From Bacteroidota bacterium (GTDB lineage: Bacteria > Bacteroidota > Bacteroidia > Flavobacteriales > Flavobacteriaceae), in contig JAJRSY010000079.1 of the NCBI GenBank assembly GCA_024278565.1, positions 1-17,977 of the forward strand: DNA of 17,977 nucleotides, in the 5' to 3' direction. The translations under genes and the position numbers were made by a program. Below, one piece after another: positions 7,005-15,069 of the stretch. Position 1 is the stretch's first letter. Each line of letters begins with the position of its first letter. The notes beneath the pieces are model-generated. The model was not told the origin of the DNA. It worked only from the letters and a program-made list of their open reading frames with translations, and made no database searches.

Positions 7005-8819
7005 ATGGTAAAAGCGTATGTTGATATTGATACCCTGAAATATTTATTATATGATGTACACGGCTTGGAGAGTATACTTTCTTATGAACGCTTTCAAGAA
7101 CATGATCTAGAGTCTTTGAACCTGTTTTTAGATTCGGTAAAGGAATTCTCGGATCGTGAGTTGTTCCCTTATATCAAAGTGATGGATGAGAATCCCGCCC
7201 ATTATAAAGACGGTACCGTAATGGTGCACAAACAGGTCGATACCTATATGAAGAAAGCTGGGGAAATGGGCTTGATCGCGGCCCTTTTTGATTTTGAAGT
7301 GGGAGGACTGCAGATTCCCTTCATGGTCCACACCGCTTCTGCCTATATTCAAGAAGCGGCGAACAACCAGTTGCCCGGTTATGGCGGATTGACCCAAGGG
7401 TCGGCAGAACTGATCGTACATTTTGCCAATGAAATACTCAATAAAACCTATGTGCCAAAAATGCTATCGGGCGAGTGGGGGGGTACCATGTGCCTCACAG
7501 AACCACAGGCCGGTAGCTCATTATCCGATATTACCACAAAGGCAGCACCTACCGATCAGGACTACCATATGATAAGCGGGCAGAAAATATTTATCTCGGG
7601 AGGTGACAGTCAGTATGCCGAAAATATTGTGCATCTGGTATTGGCACGCATTGAGGGTGCTCCTTCAGGCACCAAGGGAATATCGTTGTTCATAGTGCCA
7701 AAGAACAGACCCAATGAAGAGGGAAGTTTGACTAAAAACGATGTGACAACGGTGGCCGACTTTCAGAAAATGGGGCAAAAGGGGTATTGCACCACCCATT
7801 TAGGGTTTGGTGATGGTAACGATTGCCGTGGTTGGCTGGTAGGTGAGCCCCACCAAGGACTGAAATATATGTTCTTAATGATGAACGGTGCCCGGATCGG
7901 TGTCGGTCGTGGTGCCGCTGCCATTGCCATGGCGGCATATATGGCTTCTTTGGAGTACGCCAATGAACGTCCGCAAGGGCGTAAACTGACCAACACGGGA
8001 AAAAAGAATCCTGATGAAGACCAGTGTCTTATTATAGAGCATCCTGATGTACGCCGAATGTTATTGTTGCAAAAGGTAATTACCGAGGGTTCTTTAAGTC
8101 TGGTTTTATTGGCTTCGAAATACCATGATTTGGTGCAGTCCATGGTAGATGAATCCGAAAAGGGGAAGTACCGGTTATTACTTGAAATGTTGACCCCAAT
8201 TGTAAAAACATATCCATCGGAAGCAGGAGCGGTAGCTGTTAACAACGGAGTGCAGGTACTTGGGGGCTATGGATTTTGTTCAGATTTTATCTTGCAACAG
8301 TACTATAGGGATATTCGTGTTTTTGCCCTCTATGAGGGTACCACGGGCATACAATCATTGGATCTTTTGGGTAGAAAAGTACCCATGTCAAACGGCAAGG
8401 GGTTAGAACTGTTGTTGGCTGAAATCATGCAGGCAATTACCGCTGCTTCTGCCGATGATGAATTACCATCATACGCTGCCAAATTACGAAGCAAGTTGAA
8501 GCTCACCCAAAAAGTATTGGGCTTCTTGATGCCCTTCGCTAAAAAAGGCGATTATGAACGGTACCTGGCAGATGCGAACCTATTTATGGAGTTCATGTCA
8601 CACATTGTATTAGGGTGGTTGTGGTTAGATATGGCAACAAAAGCCAAAGCAAGTTTGGATAAGGGCGATAAAACCTATTCAAAAGAATTTTACAAAAGTA
8701 AAATACACGCGATGAAATTCTATTTTAAATATGAACTGACAAAAACAACGGCCTTGGCCGAAACAATGATGGATGAAGAGGTGTTGACGGTGAAAACCGA
8801 TGACGATGTGTTTTGTTAA
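7005..8819 (+). CDS. Acyl-CoA dehydrogenase, long ~600-aa class (DmdC-like architecture)
   Basis: A 604-aa FAD flavoprotein predicted to introduce the alpha,beta double bond into an acyl-CoA. Core motifs: MCLTEPQAGSSLSDITTKA (162-180) and KIFISGGDSQ (194-203) in the FAD/acyl-binding domain, GARIGVGRGA (295-304), VLGGYGF (418-424), and the catalytic base E444 in ALYEGTTGIQ. An extra N-terminal segment (1-40) and a C-terminal helical domain of ~145 residues (460-604) make it longer than the usual ~380-400 aa enzymes, as in 3-methylmercaptopropionyl-CoA dehydrogenase DmdC and relatives. The chain length or substrate cannot be read from the sequence. It is the first gene of the operon, 68 bases after a palindromic operator candidate. 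Confidence 0.93.
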   Translation: MVKAYVDIDTLKYLLYDVHGLESILSYERFQEHDLESLNLFLDSVKEFSDRELFPYIKVMDENPAHYKDGTVMVHKQVDTYMKKAGEMGLIAALFDFEVGGLQIPFMVHTASAYIQEAANNQLPGYGGLTQGSAELIVHFANEILNKTYVPKMLSGEWGGTMCLTEPQAGSSLSDITTKAAPTDQDYHMISGQKIFISGGDSQYAENIVHLVLARIEGAPSGTKGISLFIVPKNRPNEEGSLTKNDVTTVADFQKMGQKGYCTTHLGFGDGNDCRGWLVGEPHQGLKYMFLMMNGARIGVGRGAAAIAMAAYMASLEYANERPQGRKLTNTGKKNPDEDQCLIIEHPDVRRMLLLQKVITEGSLSLVLLASKYHDLVQSMVDESEKGKYRLLLEMLTPIVKTYPSEAGAVAVNNGVQVLGGYGFCSDFILQQYYRDIRVFALYEGTTGIQSLDLLGRKVPMSNGKGLELLLAEIMQAITAASADDELPSYAAKLRSKLKLTQKVLGFLMPFAKKGDYERYLADANLFMEFMSHIVLGWLWLDMATKAKASLDKGDKTYSKEFYKSKIHAMKFYFKYELTKTTALAETMMDEEVLTVKTDDDVFC

Positions 8820-8823
8820 GGTG

Positions 8824-8868
8824 AAGTAATCAGTGAGTAGTAACACGGGGTAATAAGTAATCAGTGAG
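8824..8868 (+). repeat. Direct repeat AAGTAATCAGTGAG (two copies)
   Basis: The 14-mer occurs at 8824-8837 and 8855-8868 and is followed by a partial third copy (AGTAATCAG, 8870-8878). It fills the gap just after the acyl-CoA dehydrogenase stop. Function unknown. Confidence 0.65.
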
Positions 8869-8926
8869 CAGTAATCAGGGAAAAAAACAAAAAAAATTAA
8901 CATATGGTTTCTGATTTTTTTATTTT

Positions 8927-8970
8927 ACTCATAAACTCATAAACTCATAAACTCATAAACCCATAAACCC
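8927..8970 (+). repeat. Octamer tandem repeat (ACTCATAA)n next to a start codon
   Basis: Four perfect copies of ACTCATAA (8927-8958), one variant (ACCCATAA) and a partial sixth (ACCC) end five bases before the ATG of the DHRS4-like SDR. Each added or lost unit would change the untranslated leader by 8 bases without touching the coding frame. Confidence 0.85.
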
Positions 8971-8974
8971 AATC

Positions 8975-9751
8975 ATGACCAACATAAAAAAACAATTCGA
9001 CCTCGAGGGCAAAACAGCTATTGTCACAGGGTCGAGTAAAGGAATAGGAAAGGCAATTGCAAAAGCCTTGGCAGAGAACGGGGCGCAGGTGGTGATCAGT
9101 AGCCGAGATCAAGAAGCCTGTGATAGGGTGGTTGCTGAATTAGAGGCCGAGGGGTTGAAGGCCATTGGTATCGCCTGTCACATTGGTAAAGAAGAGCAGC
9201 GCGAAAATTTGGTGAATCAAACGACCTCAAAGTTAGGGGGCGTAGATATTCTAGTGAACAATGCGGCAATCAACCCCGTATTTGGTCCTTTGGAAGATGC
9301 GGGCGAGGACGCTTTTGATAAGATCATGGACGTCAACGTAAAAGCCCCTTGGATGCTCTCAAATCTGGTATTGCCCAGTATGCAAAAACGTGGGGGCGGT
9401 AGCATCATAAACCTTGCATCGGTCGAGGCATTGACTCCCGGAATGGGACTTGGGCTGTACAGTACCAGTAAGGCGGCCTTGGTGATGCTCACTAAAAACC
9501 AGGCCAAGGAATGGGGAAAATACGGTATTCGTTCCAATGCCCTTTGCGCAGGTTTGATCAAGACCAAGTTTAGTGCCGCCCTGTGGCAAAACAAAAAAAT
9601 CTTACAAAAGATTGAAAGAACGCTGCCTTCGGGCCGTATGGGTATGCCCGATGAAATGGTGGGTATCGTATGCTTGTTGGCCTCTAATGCCGGGGCGTAT
9701 ATGACGGGTGGTGTTTATACCGCCGATGGGGGGTATATGATTGCGGGATGA
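8975..9751 (+). CDS. SDR oxidoreductase, DHRS4-like
   Basis: A 258-aa short-chain dehydrogenase/reductase. Cofactor motif TGSSKGIG (18-25), NNAA (95-98), catalytic S149, Y162 and K166 (YSTSK). An Arg after beta-2 (SSRDQ, R44) predicts NADP(H). The C-terminal part (LIKTKFSAALW..., 194-204, and SGRMGMPDEMVGIVCLLAS) closely follows the animal DHRS4 pattern, a peroxisomal carbonyl/retinal reductase, rather than FabG. The substrate is probably a ketone, aldehyde or hydroxyacyl group in the pathway encoded by this operon. It is second in the operon, preceded by an octamer repeat and followed by a 77-bp gap with a hairpin. Confidence 0.9.
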   Translation: MTNIKKQFDLEGKTAIVTGSSKGIGKAIAKALAENGAQVVISSRDQEACDRVVAELEAEGLKAIGIACHIGKEEQRENLVNQTTSKLGGVDILVNNAAINPVFGPLEDAGEDAFDKIMDVNVKAPWMLSNLVLPSMQKRGGGSIINLASVEALTPGMGLGLYSTSKAALVMLTKNQAKEWGKYGIRSNALCAGLIKTKFSAALWQNKKILQKIERTLPSGRMGMPDEMVGIVCLLASNAGAYMTGGVYTADGGYMIAG

Positions 9752-9797
9752 TTTGATTTTAATGAATTGAATCAAAGACAGTTCCCCTCTCAGGGGA
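9752..9797 (+). repeat. Two hairpins in the SDR-ACAD gap
   Basis: TTTGATT (9752-9758) pairs with AATCAAA (9770-9776), then TCCCCT (9783-9788) pairs with AGGGGA (9792-9797) around a CTC loop. The second is of the same C/G-rich type as those at 5040-5079 and 6883-6912. With no T tract it is unlikely to stop transcription fully. Confidence 0.5.
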
Positions 9798-9828
9798 GGA
9801 ATTGATATTTATTATTTAAATAGGATAT

Positions 9829-11046
9829 ATGAATTTTGAATTCACCGATAGGTCAAAAGAACTGCAGAAAAAGTTGAATGCCTTTATGGCAGAACATATC
9901 TTGCCCATTGAAGAAGAAGTATATACATTTCACGCCGACCCTAACAATCGATGGCTACGATGGCCAGGGTTAGAAGGGTTAAAAGAAAAAGCTAGGGAGG
10001 CGGGCCTATGGAATTTATTTCTCCCGAAAGCTTATGGCGATTTGGGTCCGGGCCTCACCAATTTGGAGTATGCCCCGTTGGCAGAGATAATGGGCCGTGT
10101 CATTTGGTCATCAGAAGTGTTTAATTGCAGTGCTCCGGATACCGGAAATATGGAAGTACTGGCCAAGTACGGCAGTGAACAACATAAAAAACAGTGGTTG
10201 GAGCCATTGATGAAAGGAGAGATACGCTCGGCGTTTTTGATGACAGAACCAGGTGTTGCCTCGTCAGATGCCACAAACATAGAAACCTCAATTACTTCAG
10301 ATGGAGACGAATATGTCATCAACGGACGAAAATGGTGGTCTTCTGGGGGAATGGATCCCCACTGCAAGATTACCATTGTCATGGGCAAGACCGATCCAAA
10401 TGCGCACAGGCACCAACAGCAAAGTATGGTCTTGGTCCCTATGGATGCCCCAGGGTTAAAAATTGTACGACCATTGTCGGTTTTTGGATACTTTGGTTCG
10501 CCGGAAGGGCATGCCGAAATCGTATTGAACAATGTTCGTGTGCCCAAAGAAAATTTGATCCTTGGCGAGGGGCGTGGGTTTGAAATTGCACAGGGGCGTT
10601 TAGGTCCGGGCAGGATTCATCATTGCATGCGCTTGACCGGAATGGCACAACGGTCATTGGAACTGATGTCAAAAAGAGCCGCAGAGCGTATTGCTTTTGG
10701 TAAAATATTTAAAGATTATAGTAGCATCAGACAAGAAATCGCAAAGTCACAATGTGAAGTGGAACAGTCGAGACTGCTGACCCTGTCCGCTGCCGATAAA
10801 ATGGATAAAAAAGGTAACAAAGAAGCCAAGGATCTTATAGCAATGATAAAGATCGTTGCACCCAAAATGGCCCTGAAAGTTATAGATCGTGCCATTCAAA
10901 TTCATGGGGGCAAGGGGGTAAGTGCTGATACCCCTTTGCCACATTATTTTGTTGCGGCCAGAATGCTTCGCCTTGCCGATGGCCCAGATGAGGTACATAT
11001 GTACCAATTGGGAAAGAGTGTGATAAAGAAATATACAACAGGGTAA
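9829..11046 (+). CDS. Acyl-CoA dehydrogenase, ACAD10/11 (LvaC-like) type
   Basis: A 405-aa flavoprotein of the acyl-CoA dehydrogenase fold that resembles the C-terminal half of animal ACAD10/ACAD11 and Pseudomonas LvaC. Features: long N-terminal helical domain, MTEPGVASSDATNIE (138-152), GRKWWSSGG (166-174), GPGRIHHCMRL (259-269), IHGGKGVSADTPLP (358-371) and ADGPDEVH (383-390). At the place of the usual catalytic Glu (YEGT in ordinary enzymes) stands D384, and the long-chain alternative Glu on helix G is Gly/Arg, as expected for this subfamily. In LvaC and ACAD11 the enzyme acts on 4-phosphoacyl-CoA, removing phosphate to leave an enoyl-CoA. The kinase that would make this substrate is the next gene, 71 bp downstream. 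Subfamily assignment is strong; exact substrate unknown. Confidence 0.92.
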   Translation: MNFEFTDRSKELQKKLNAFMAEHILPIEEEVYTFHADPNNRWLRWPGLEGLKEKAREAGLWNLFLPKAYGDLGPGLTNLEYAPLAEIMGRVIWSSEVFNCSAPDTGNMEVLAKYGSEQHKKQWLEPLMKGEIRSAFLMTEPGVASSDATNIETSITSDGDEYVINGRKWWSSGGMDPHCKITIVMGKTDPNAHRHQQQSMVLVPMDAPGLKIVRPLSVFGYFGSPEGHAEIVLNNVRVPKENLILGEGRGFEIAQGRLGPGRIHHCMRLTGMAQRSLELMSKRAAERIAFGKIFKDYSSIRQEIAKSQCEVEQSRLLTLSAADKMDKKGNKEAKDLIAMIKIVAPKMALKVIDRAIQIHGGKGVSADTPLPHYFVAARMLRLADGPDEVHMYQLGKSVIKKYTTG

Positions 11047-11054
11047 TGGTGACA

Positions 11055-11102
11055 AGACCTGCAAGGTTTCAAAACCTTGTAGGTCTAAAACCTTGTAGGT
11101 CT
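11055..11102 (+). repeat. Palindromic repeat, operon copy 1
   Basis: AGACCTGCAAGGTTT (11055-11069) pairs with AAACCTTGTAGGTCT (11072-11086), a 15-bp stem with one G-U pair. The right arm is then repeated (11087-11102). It lies between the ACAD and kinase genes. The same motif recurs at 14911-15040 and 16048-16112. Confidence 0.9.
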
Positions 11103-11117
11103 AAATTAAATTAAAGA

Positions 11118-12185
11118 ATGTACGAACATCATAAGCAGCAGGTAAGAAAAGGAGAGGAACTCAACAAAGTGGCCCTTAAACAATTTCTTTATGAGAACCA
11201 GCTTATAGGTTCTGCCAATAGCGAACTTTTTGTTGAACAGTTCACCCATGGCTATTCGAACCTTACCTATTTATTAAAGGTCGAGGATAACGAATATGTA
11301 CTTCGCCGCCCACCCAAGGGCGCTATAAAACGAGGGCATGATATGGGGCGAGAGTTCAAAGTGCAGAAAGCGTTGAAGCAAGCCTTTTCAAAAGTCCCCA
11401 AGATGTATGCCTATACTGAAAACGTTTCGATTATTGGCTCCTCATTTTATGTGATGGAGCGGGTTCACGGTATTATTTTAAGCTATCAAAGGGCAAAAAA
11501 ACTGGAAATACCGTCAGCAGAATATAAGACCATAGCGGATTCGTGGTTAAATACCATGGTAGAACTGCACCAGGTAGATTATAAAGCATTGGACTTGGCT
11601 GATTTGGGCAAACCAGAGGGTTATGTAGAAAGGCAGGTAGCCAACTGGGGCAAACAATATCTAAAAGTAGCAATCGACGACGTTCCCGCCGCCGAAAAAG
11701 TAATGCGGTGGATGCACGATAATCAACCCAAAACCTACCAACACAGTCTGATTCATAACGACTATAAATACGATAATGTGGTTTTTGAAGATGATAGTTG
11801 GAAAGAGGTGACCGCCGTACTCGATTGGGAAATGGCAACGCTTGGTGACCCGCTTATGGATCTAGGCACCTCTTTGGGGTATTGGACCATGCAGGGTGAT
11901 TACGATTTTGTAAAAAAGGGAATACTATCGCCAACGGTCTTCGACGGAAATCCGAGCCGAAGCGAGCTTGTTGAACAGTATGCGCTCAAAAGTGGAAAAG
12001 AAGTGGACCATTTGGTGTTCTACTATGTATACGGACTCTTTAAAATAGCGGTCATTGCCCAGCAAATTTATTACCGCTATAAAATGGGGTATACATCTGA
12101 TTCTCGTTTCGCGAATTTGAATCAAGCCTCGGCGCTATGTTGTAACGTGGCCTTAAAGGCCGTACAGACCAATAAAATAGATTGA
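11118..12185 (+). CDS. APH-fold kinase, ACAD10/11 kinase-domain (LvaA-like) type
   Basis: A 355-aa phosphotransferase with the aminoglycoside-kinase fold. A glycine-rich-loop-like segment GYSNLTYLL is at 45-53, followed by YVLRRPP (60-66). The catalytic loop HNDYKYDN (213-220, D215) and the metal-binding LDWEMATLGDP (235-245, D236) closely follow the N-terminal kinase half of animal ACAD10/11 and Pseudomonas LvaA. Those proteins phosphorylate the 4-hydroxyl of 4-hydroxyacyl-CoA. Here it is separate from, and directly follows, the ACAD10/11-type dehydrogenase, so the two are expected to act in sequence. An antibiotic-resistance role is unlikely. The 26-bp gap to the next SDR supports one transcript. 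No LvaB-like small partner is visible nearby. Confidence 0.9.
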   Translation: MYEHHKQQVRKGEELNKVALKQFLYENQLIGSANSELFVEQFTHGYSNLTYLLKVEDNEYVLRRPPKGAIKRGHDMGREFKVQKALKQAFSKVPKMYAYTENVSIIGSSFYVMERVHGIILSYQRAKKLEIPSAEYKTIADSWLNTMVELHQVDYKALDLADLGKPEGYVERQVANWGKQYLKVAIDDVPAAEKVMRWMHDNQPKTYQHSLIHNDYKYDNVVFEDDSWKEVTAVLDWEMATLGDPLMDLGTSLGYWTMQGDYDFVKKGILSPTVFDGNPSRSELVEQYALKSGKEVDHLVFYYVYGLFKIAVIAQQIYYRYKMGYTSDSRFANLNQASALCCNVALKAVQTNKID

Positions 12186-12211
12186 TTATAATCCCTAATA
12201 AAACAAGATTT

Positions 12212-12967
12212 ATGCAGGTAAAAGATAAGGTAGTAATCATAACAGGTGCAGGATCGGGTATAGGCGCTGCAGCGGCAAAACATTTTGCAAGCTTTGGCGC
12301 CAAGGTAGTCGTTTCTGATTTTAATGAGGAAACTGCCCATAAGGTCGTTGATGACATTGCGAGTAGTGGTGGTACTGCTGTAATGTTAAAAGCAGATGTG
12401 ACCAAATTTGAAGAGATAGAACAGCTCATCGATAAAACGGTAGCAGAGTTTGGTCGCTTAGATGTTATGGTAAATAATGCTGGAAGAGGACCAAAAATAA
12501 TGGCCAAAACTGCGGAGTATTCTTTGGAGGATTGGGATAAGGTAATTGCCGTCAACCAAACCGGTGTTTTTTATGGGATGAAACAGGCCTTGCTACAAAT
12601 GCAGAAACAAGAAAGCGGAAGTATAGTGAATGTTGCCTCCCTTGCCGGATTAAAAGCCTCGACCAACAACCTGTCTTATTGCGCTAGTAAATTTGCGGTG
12701 GTGGGTATGACCAAATCTGCCGCACTCGAATATGCCTCAAAAAATATTCGGGTGAATGCTGTGTGTCCCGGCTATACTGAATCGGCCTTGTTGGATCGCT
12801 TATTAGGCATACGACCCGATATGGATGATATACTAAAAAAGCTCATCCCCATGAAACGTTACGGAAAAGCAGAGGAAATAGCAGAGGCGATTGTGTGGTT
12901 GGCATCCGATAGTACGAAATTCATAACCGGGCAGACCATCACACTTGACGGGGGAATATCGCTTTGA
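12212..12967 (+). CDS. SDR oxidoreductase, NAD-type
   Basis: A 251-aa classical SDR. TGAGSGIG (11-18), NNAG (88-91), S143, Y156 and K160 (YCASK) are intact, as is the C-terminal TGQTITLDGG. D36 after beta-2 (SDFNEE) predicts NAD(H) rather than NADP(H). The start is set at ATG 12212 because MQVKDKVVIITGAG is the usual SDR beginning; the TTG 30 bases upstream overlaps the kinase stop. It could oxidise a hydroxyacyl-CoA, or interconvert 4-oxo and 4-hydroxy groups as LvaD does in levulinate catabolism. The position right after the kinase favours a pathway role, but the substrate is open. Confidence 0.9.
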   Translation: MQVKDKVVIITGAGSGIGAAAAKHFASFGAKVVVSDFNEETAHKVVDDIASSGGTAVMLKADVTKFEEIEQLIDKTVAEFGRLDVMVNNAGRGPKIMAKTAEYSLEDWDKVIAVNQTGVFYGMKQALLQMQKQESGSIVNVASLAGLKASTNNLSYCASKFAVVGMTKSAALEYASKNIRVNAVCPGYTESALLDRLLGIRPDMDDILKKLIPMKRYGKAEEIAEAIVWLASDSTKFITGQTITLDGGISL

Positions 12968-13113
12968 ATAATGTAGCAATGTAACAATGAAATAATGATT
13001 GAATGGAGCAATATCCTTTTATTATAGCATTCACTCATTCAAGCCTTCGGGTATTTACAAATTAATACAGAAACGAATCAGCATCCTGATAGGCATAAAC
13101 AAAAACAGCAGCC

Positions 13114-13878
13114 ATGAACACCATACAACTAACAAAAAAAGAAAATTACACCATAGTACAACTCAATAGGGGCAAGGTAAACGCCATCAACCAACAAATG
13201 GTCAACGAACTCAGGGCCACTTTTGATGACTTGTTGAAAGATGATTCTGTAAAAGGGGTCGTGCTAACGGGAATACCCCATTTTTTTTCTGCGGGATTGG
13301 ATGTTATTGAACTCTATGGTTATGATAAATCGCAGATTGAGACATTTTTTGCGGCTTTTGGGGCTTTGCACCTACAATTGGCTACTTTTCCAAAACCATT
13401 GATCTGCGCCATTACAGGGTATGCGCCAGCGGGTGGTTGTGTTCTTGCGATCGCAGCCGATTATAGGGTGATGGCCGACGATGAAAAATATACCATCGGG
13501 CTGAACGAGGTTGCCGTCAACATTCAAATATCGAACAACCTTGTAACCGCCTACGCTTTTTGGTTAGGAAACAGTAAGGCTAATCAGTATCTTTTAGAAG
13601 GTAAATTGCTCAGCGCCGAAGAAGCACTTACTAGTGGATTAATTGATGAGACAGTAGCCTTGGAAGATGTTCTACCACAGGCCGAGAAGAAAATGCAACA
13701 CTATTTACGGGCTGACGAATCTATTTTCAAGAATACGAAAAAGAAACTCAGAAAACAATGGCTAAACGTCATTGATGCTGATGCTTCAAAAGATTTGAAC
13801 GAGGCGATTCAATTGTGGTGGCATCCTAATATTAGAGCAAAAATGAAGGCATTTATAGATAGCCTTCAAAAAAAATAA
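13114..13878 (+). CDS. Crotonase-family protein, probable Delta3,Delta2-enoyl-CoA isomerase
   Basis: A 254-aa crotonase-fold enzyme. Oxyanion-hole segments are HFFSAGLD (56-63) and GYAPAGGCVLA (102-112). The first catalytic Glu of enoyl-CoA hydratases (GGCE) is V110 here, while the second Glu is kept as E132 in TIGLNE. One Glu at that place, with APAGGC...DYRVMAD and GLNE, is the pattern of mitochondrial enoyl-CoA isomerase ECI1. The likely reaction is shifting a 3-enoyl-CoA double bond to the 2-position. That step fits directly after phosphate elimination from a 4-phosphoacyl-CoA if a 3-enoyl-CoA is formed. It is 16 bp before the CurA-like gene. Family is certain; isomerase over hydratase is a motif-based inference. 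Confidence 0.88.
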   Translation: MNTIQLTKKENYTIVQLNRGKVNAINQQMVNELRATFDDLLKDDSVKGVVLTGIPHFFSAGLDVIELYGYDKSQIETFFAAFGALHLQLATFPKPLICAITGYAPAGGCVLAIAADYRVMADDEKYTIGLNEVAVNIQISNNLVTAYAFWLGNSKANQYLLEGKLLSAEEALTSGLIDETVALEDVLPQAEKKMQHYLRADESIFKNTKKKLRKQWLNVIDADASKDLNEAIQLWWHPNIRAKMKAFIDSLQKK

Positions 13879-13894
13879 TATAAAAACGTACAAA

Positions 13895-14908
13895 ATGAAC
13901 AAGCAGCTTATCTTAAAAAATAGACCTATGGGTATGGCAGATGCCGATACATGGGCATTGGAGACCAACGAAGTTCCAGAACCCAAAGAGGGCGAGATAT
14001 TGATCCAACACCATTATATTTCGTTGGATCCGGCCATGCGTGGGTGGATGAACGATAGAAAGTCGTACATACCGCCCGTTCAGATCGGTGAGGTAATGCG
14101 TGCAGGATCTATCGGTAAAGTGATCAAGGCAAATAACCATCCGCAGTACAAAGAAGGCGATTGCCTTACCGGATGGGGTGGGGTACAGCAGTATGTGGTG
14201 ACCAATGGTGACAATTGGTACCAGGTAGATCCGAACTTAGCGCCAATGACCACTTATATCGGCACTTTGGGAATGCCAGGAATGACAGGGTATTTTGGAA
14301 TACTACGGGTTGGTAAGATCAAAGAGGGCGATATTGTTCTGGTATCGGGTGCGGCAGGCGCCGTAGGTAGTGTGGTGGGCCAAATTGCAAAAATAAAGGG
14401 CTGTAGGGTCATAGGTATCGCGGGAGGTAAAAAGAAGTGCGACTATATTGTTGAGGAGTTGGGTTTTGATGCAGCCATTGACTATAAGTCAGAAGATATC
14501 AATGATGCCTTAAAAAGAGAATGTCCCAAGGGATTGGATGTGTATTTTGATAATGTAGGAGGTGAAATTCTTGATGCCGCCCTTGCCCGATTGCGTTTGA
14601 ATGCCCGTATTGTTATTTGCGGGGCAATTTCGCAGTACAACAACAACAAAGAAAAAGAAGCCGTCAAAGGTCCCAGCAATTACCTATCGCTATTGGTGAA
14701 CAGGGCGAGTATGCAGGGTATGGTTATTTTGGATTACGCCAAAGACTATGGCAAAGCCGCACAAGAAATGGGCATGTGGATGGTGCAGGGCAAACTGAAG
14801 AGCAAAGAAGATGTGTACGAGGGAATCGAGAATTTCAACGAAACCTATCAACGCCTGTTTACCGGTGATAAATTGGGAAAACTGGTATTAAAGGTAATCG
14901 AGGAATAA
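13895..14908 (+). CDS. NADPH-dependent MDR reductase, CurA/PTGR (2-alkenal reductase) type
   Basis: A 337-aa zinc-free medium-chain dehydrogenase/reductase like E. coli CurA and animal prostaglandin reductase PTGR1. Family markers: SLDPAMRGWM (43-52), VMRAGSIGKV (67-76), the nucleotide motif AAGAVG (153-158), GGKKKC (177-182) with lysines for the NADPH 2'-phosphate, and YFDNVGG (217-223). Members reduce the C=C bond of alpha,beta-unsaturated ketones or aldehydes, including 4-hydroxynonenal for PTGR1. In this operon it might supply saturated 4-hydroxy substrates to the kinase/ACAD pair or clear reactive enones; that is inference. A 161-bp repeat-filled gap follows. Confidence 0.92.
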   Translation: MNKQLILKNRPMGMADADTWALETNEVPEPKEGEILIQHHYISLDPAMRGWMNDRKSYIPPVQIGEVMRAGSIGKVIKANNHPQYKEGDCLTGWGGVQQYVVTNGDNWYQVDPNLAPMTTYIGTLGMPGMTGYFGILRVGKIKEGDIVLVSGAAGAVGSVVGQIAKIKGCRVIGIAGGKKKCDYIVEELGFDAAIDYKSEDINDALKRECPKGLDVYFDNVGGEILDAALARLRLNARIVICGAISQYNNNKEKEAVKGPSNYLSLLVNRASMQGMVILDYAKDYGKAAQEMGMWMVQGKLKSKEDVYEGIENFNETYQRLFTGDKLGKLVLKVIEE

Positions 14909-14910
14909 GT

Positions 14911-15040
14911 AGACCTGCAAGGTTTTCACCGACCTGCAAGGTTTGGCCGCCCCGCAAGGTTTTCCGACCTGCAAGGTTTCAAAAACCTTGTAGGTCTAAA
15001 GCTAGTTGGCAAACCTACAAGGCCTTAAAGACCTAGCAGG
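14911..15040 (+). repeat. Palindromic repeat cluster, operon copy 2
   Basis: Five units of the same motif as at 11055. Direct copies start at 14911, 14930, 14949 (degenerate) and 14965. The last forms a hairpin, GACCTGCAAGGTTT (14966-14979) with AAACCTTGTAGGTC (14983-14996). A rearranged copy (ACCTACAAGGCC...GACCTAGCAGG) runs to 15040. It fills the gap between the two MDR genes. Confidence 0.9.
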
Positions 15041-15069
15041 ATTAGAATAACATTTTAAATAGAAACAAT

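Noticed and set aside
7763..8245. 160-codon minus-strand frame inside the first acyl-CoA dehydrogenase
   Set aside because: It is antisense to a clear, fully motif-supported gene and has low-complexity, non-family composition.
10032..10547. 171-codon minus-strand frame inside the ACAD10/11-type gene
   Set aside because: It is antisense to a well-supported enzyme and lacks any motif of its own.
11118..12185. APH-fold kinase as an aminoglycoside-resistance gene
   Set aside because: Its motifs fit the ACAD10/11 kinase domain and it sits in an acyl-CoA operon next to the matching dehydrogenase.
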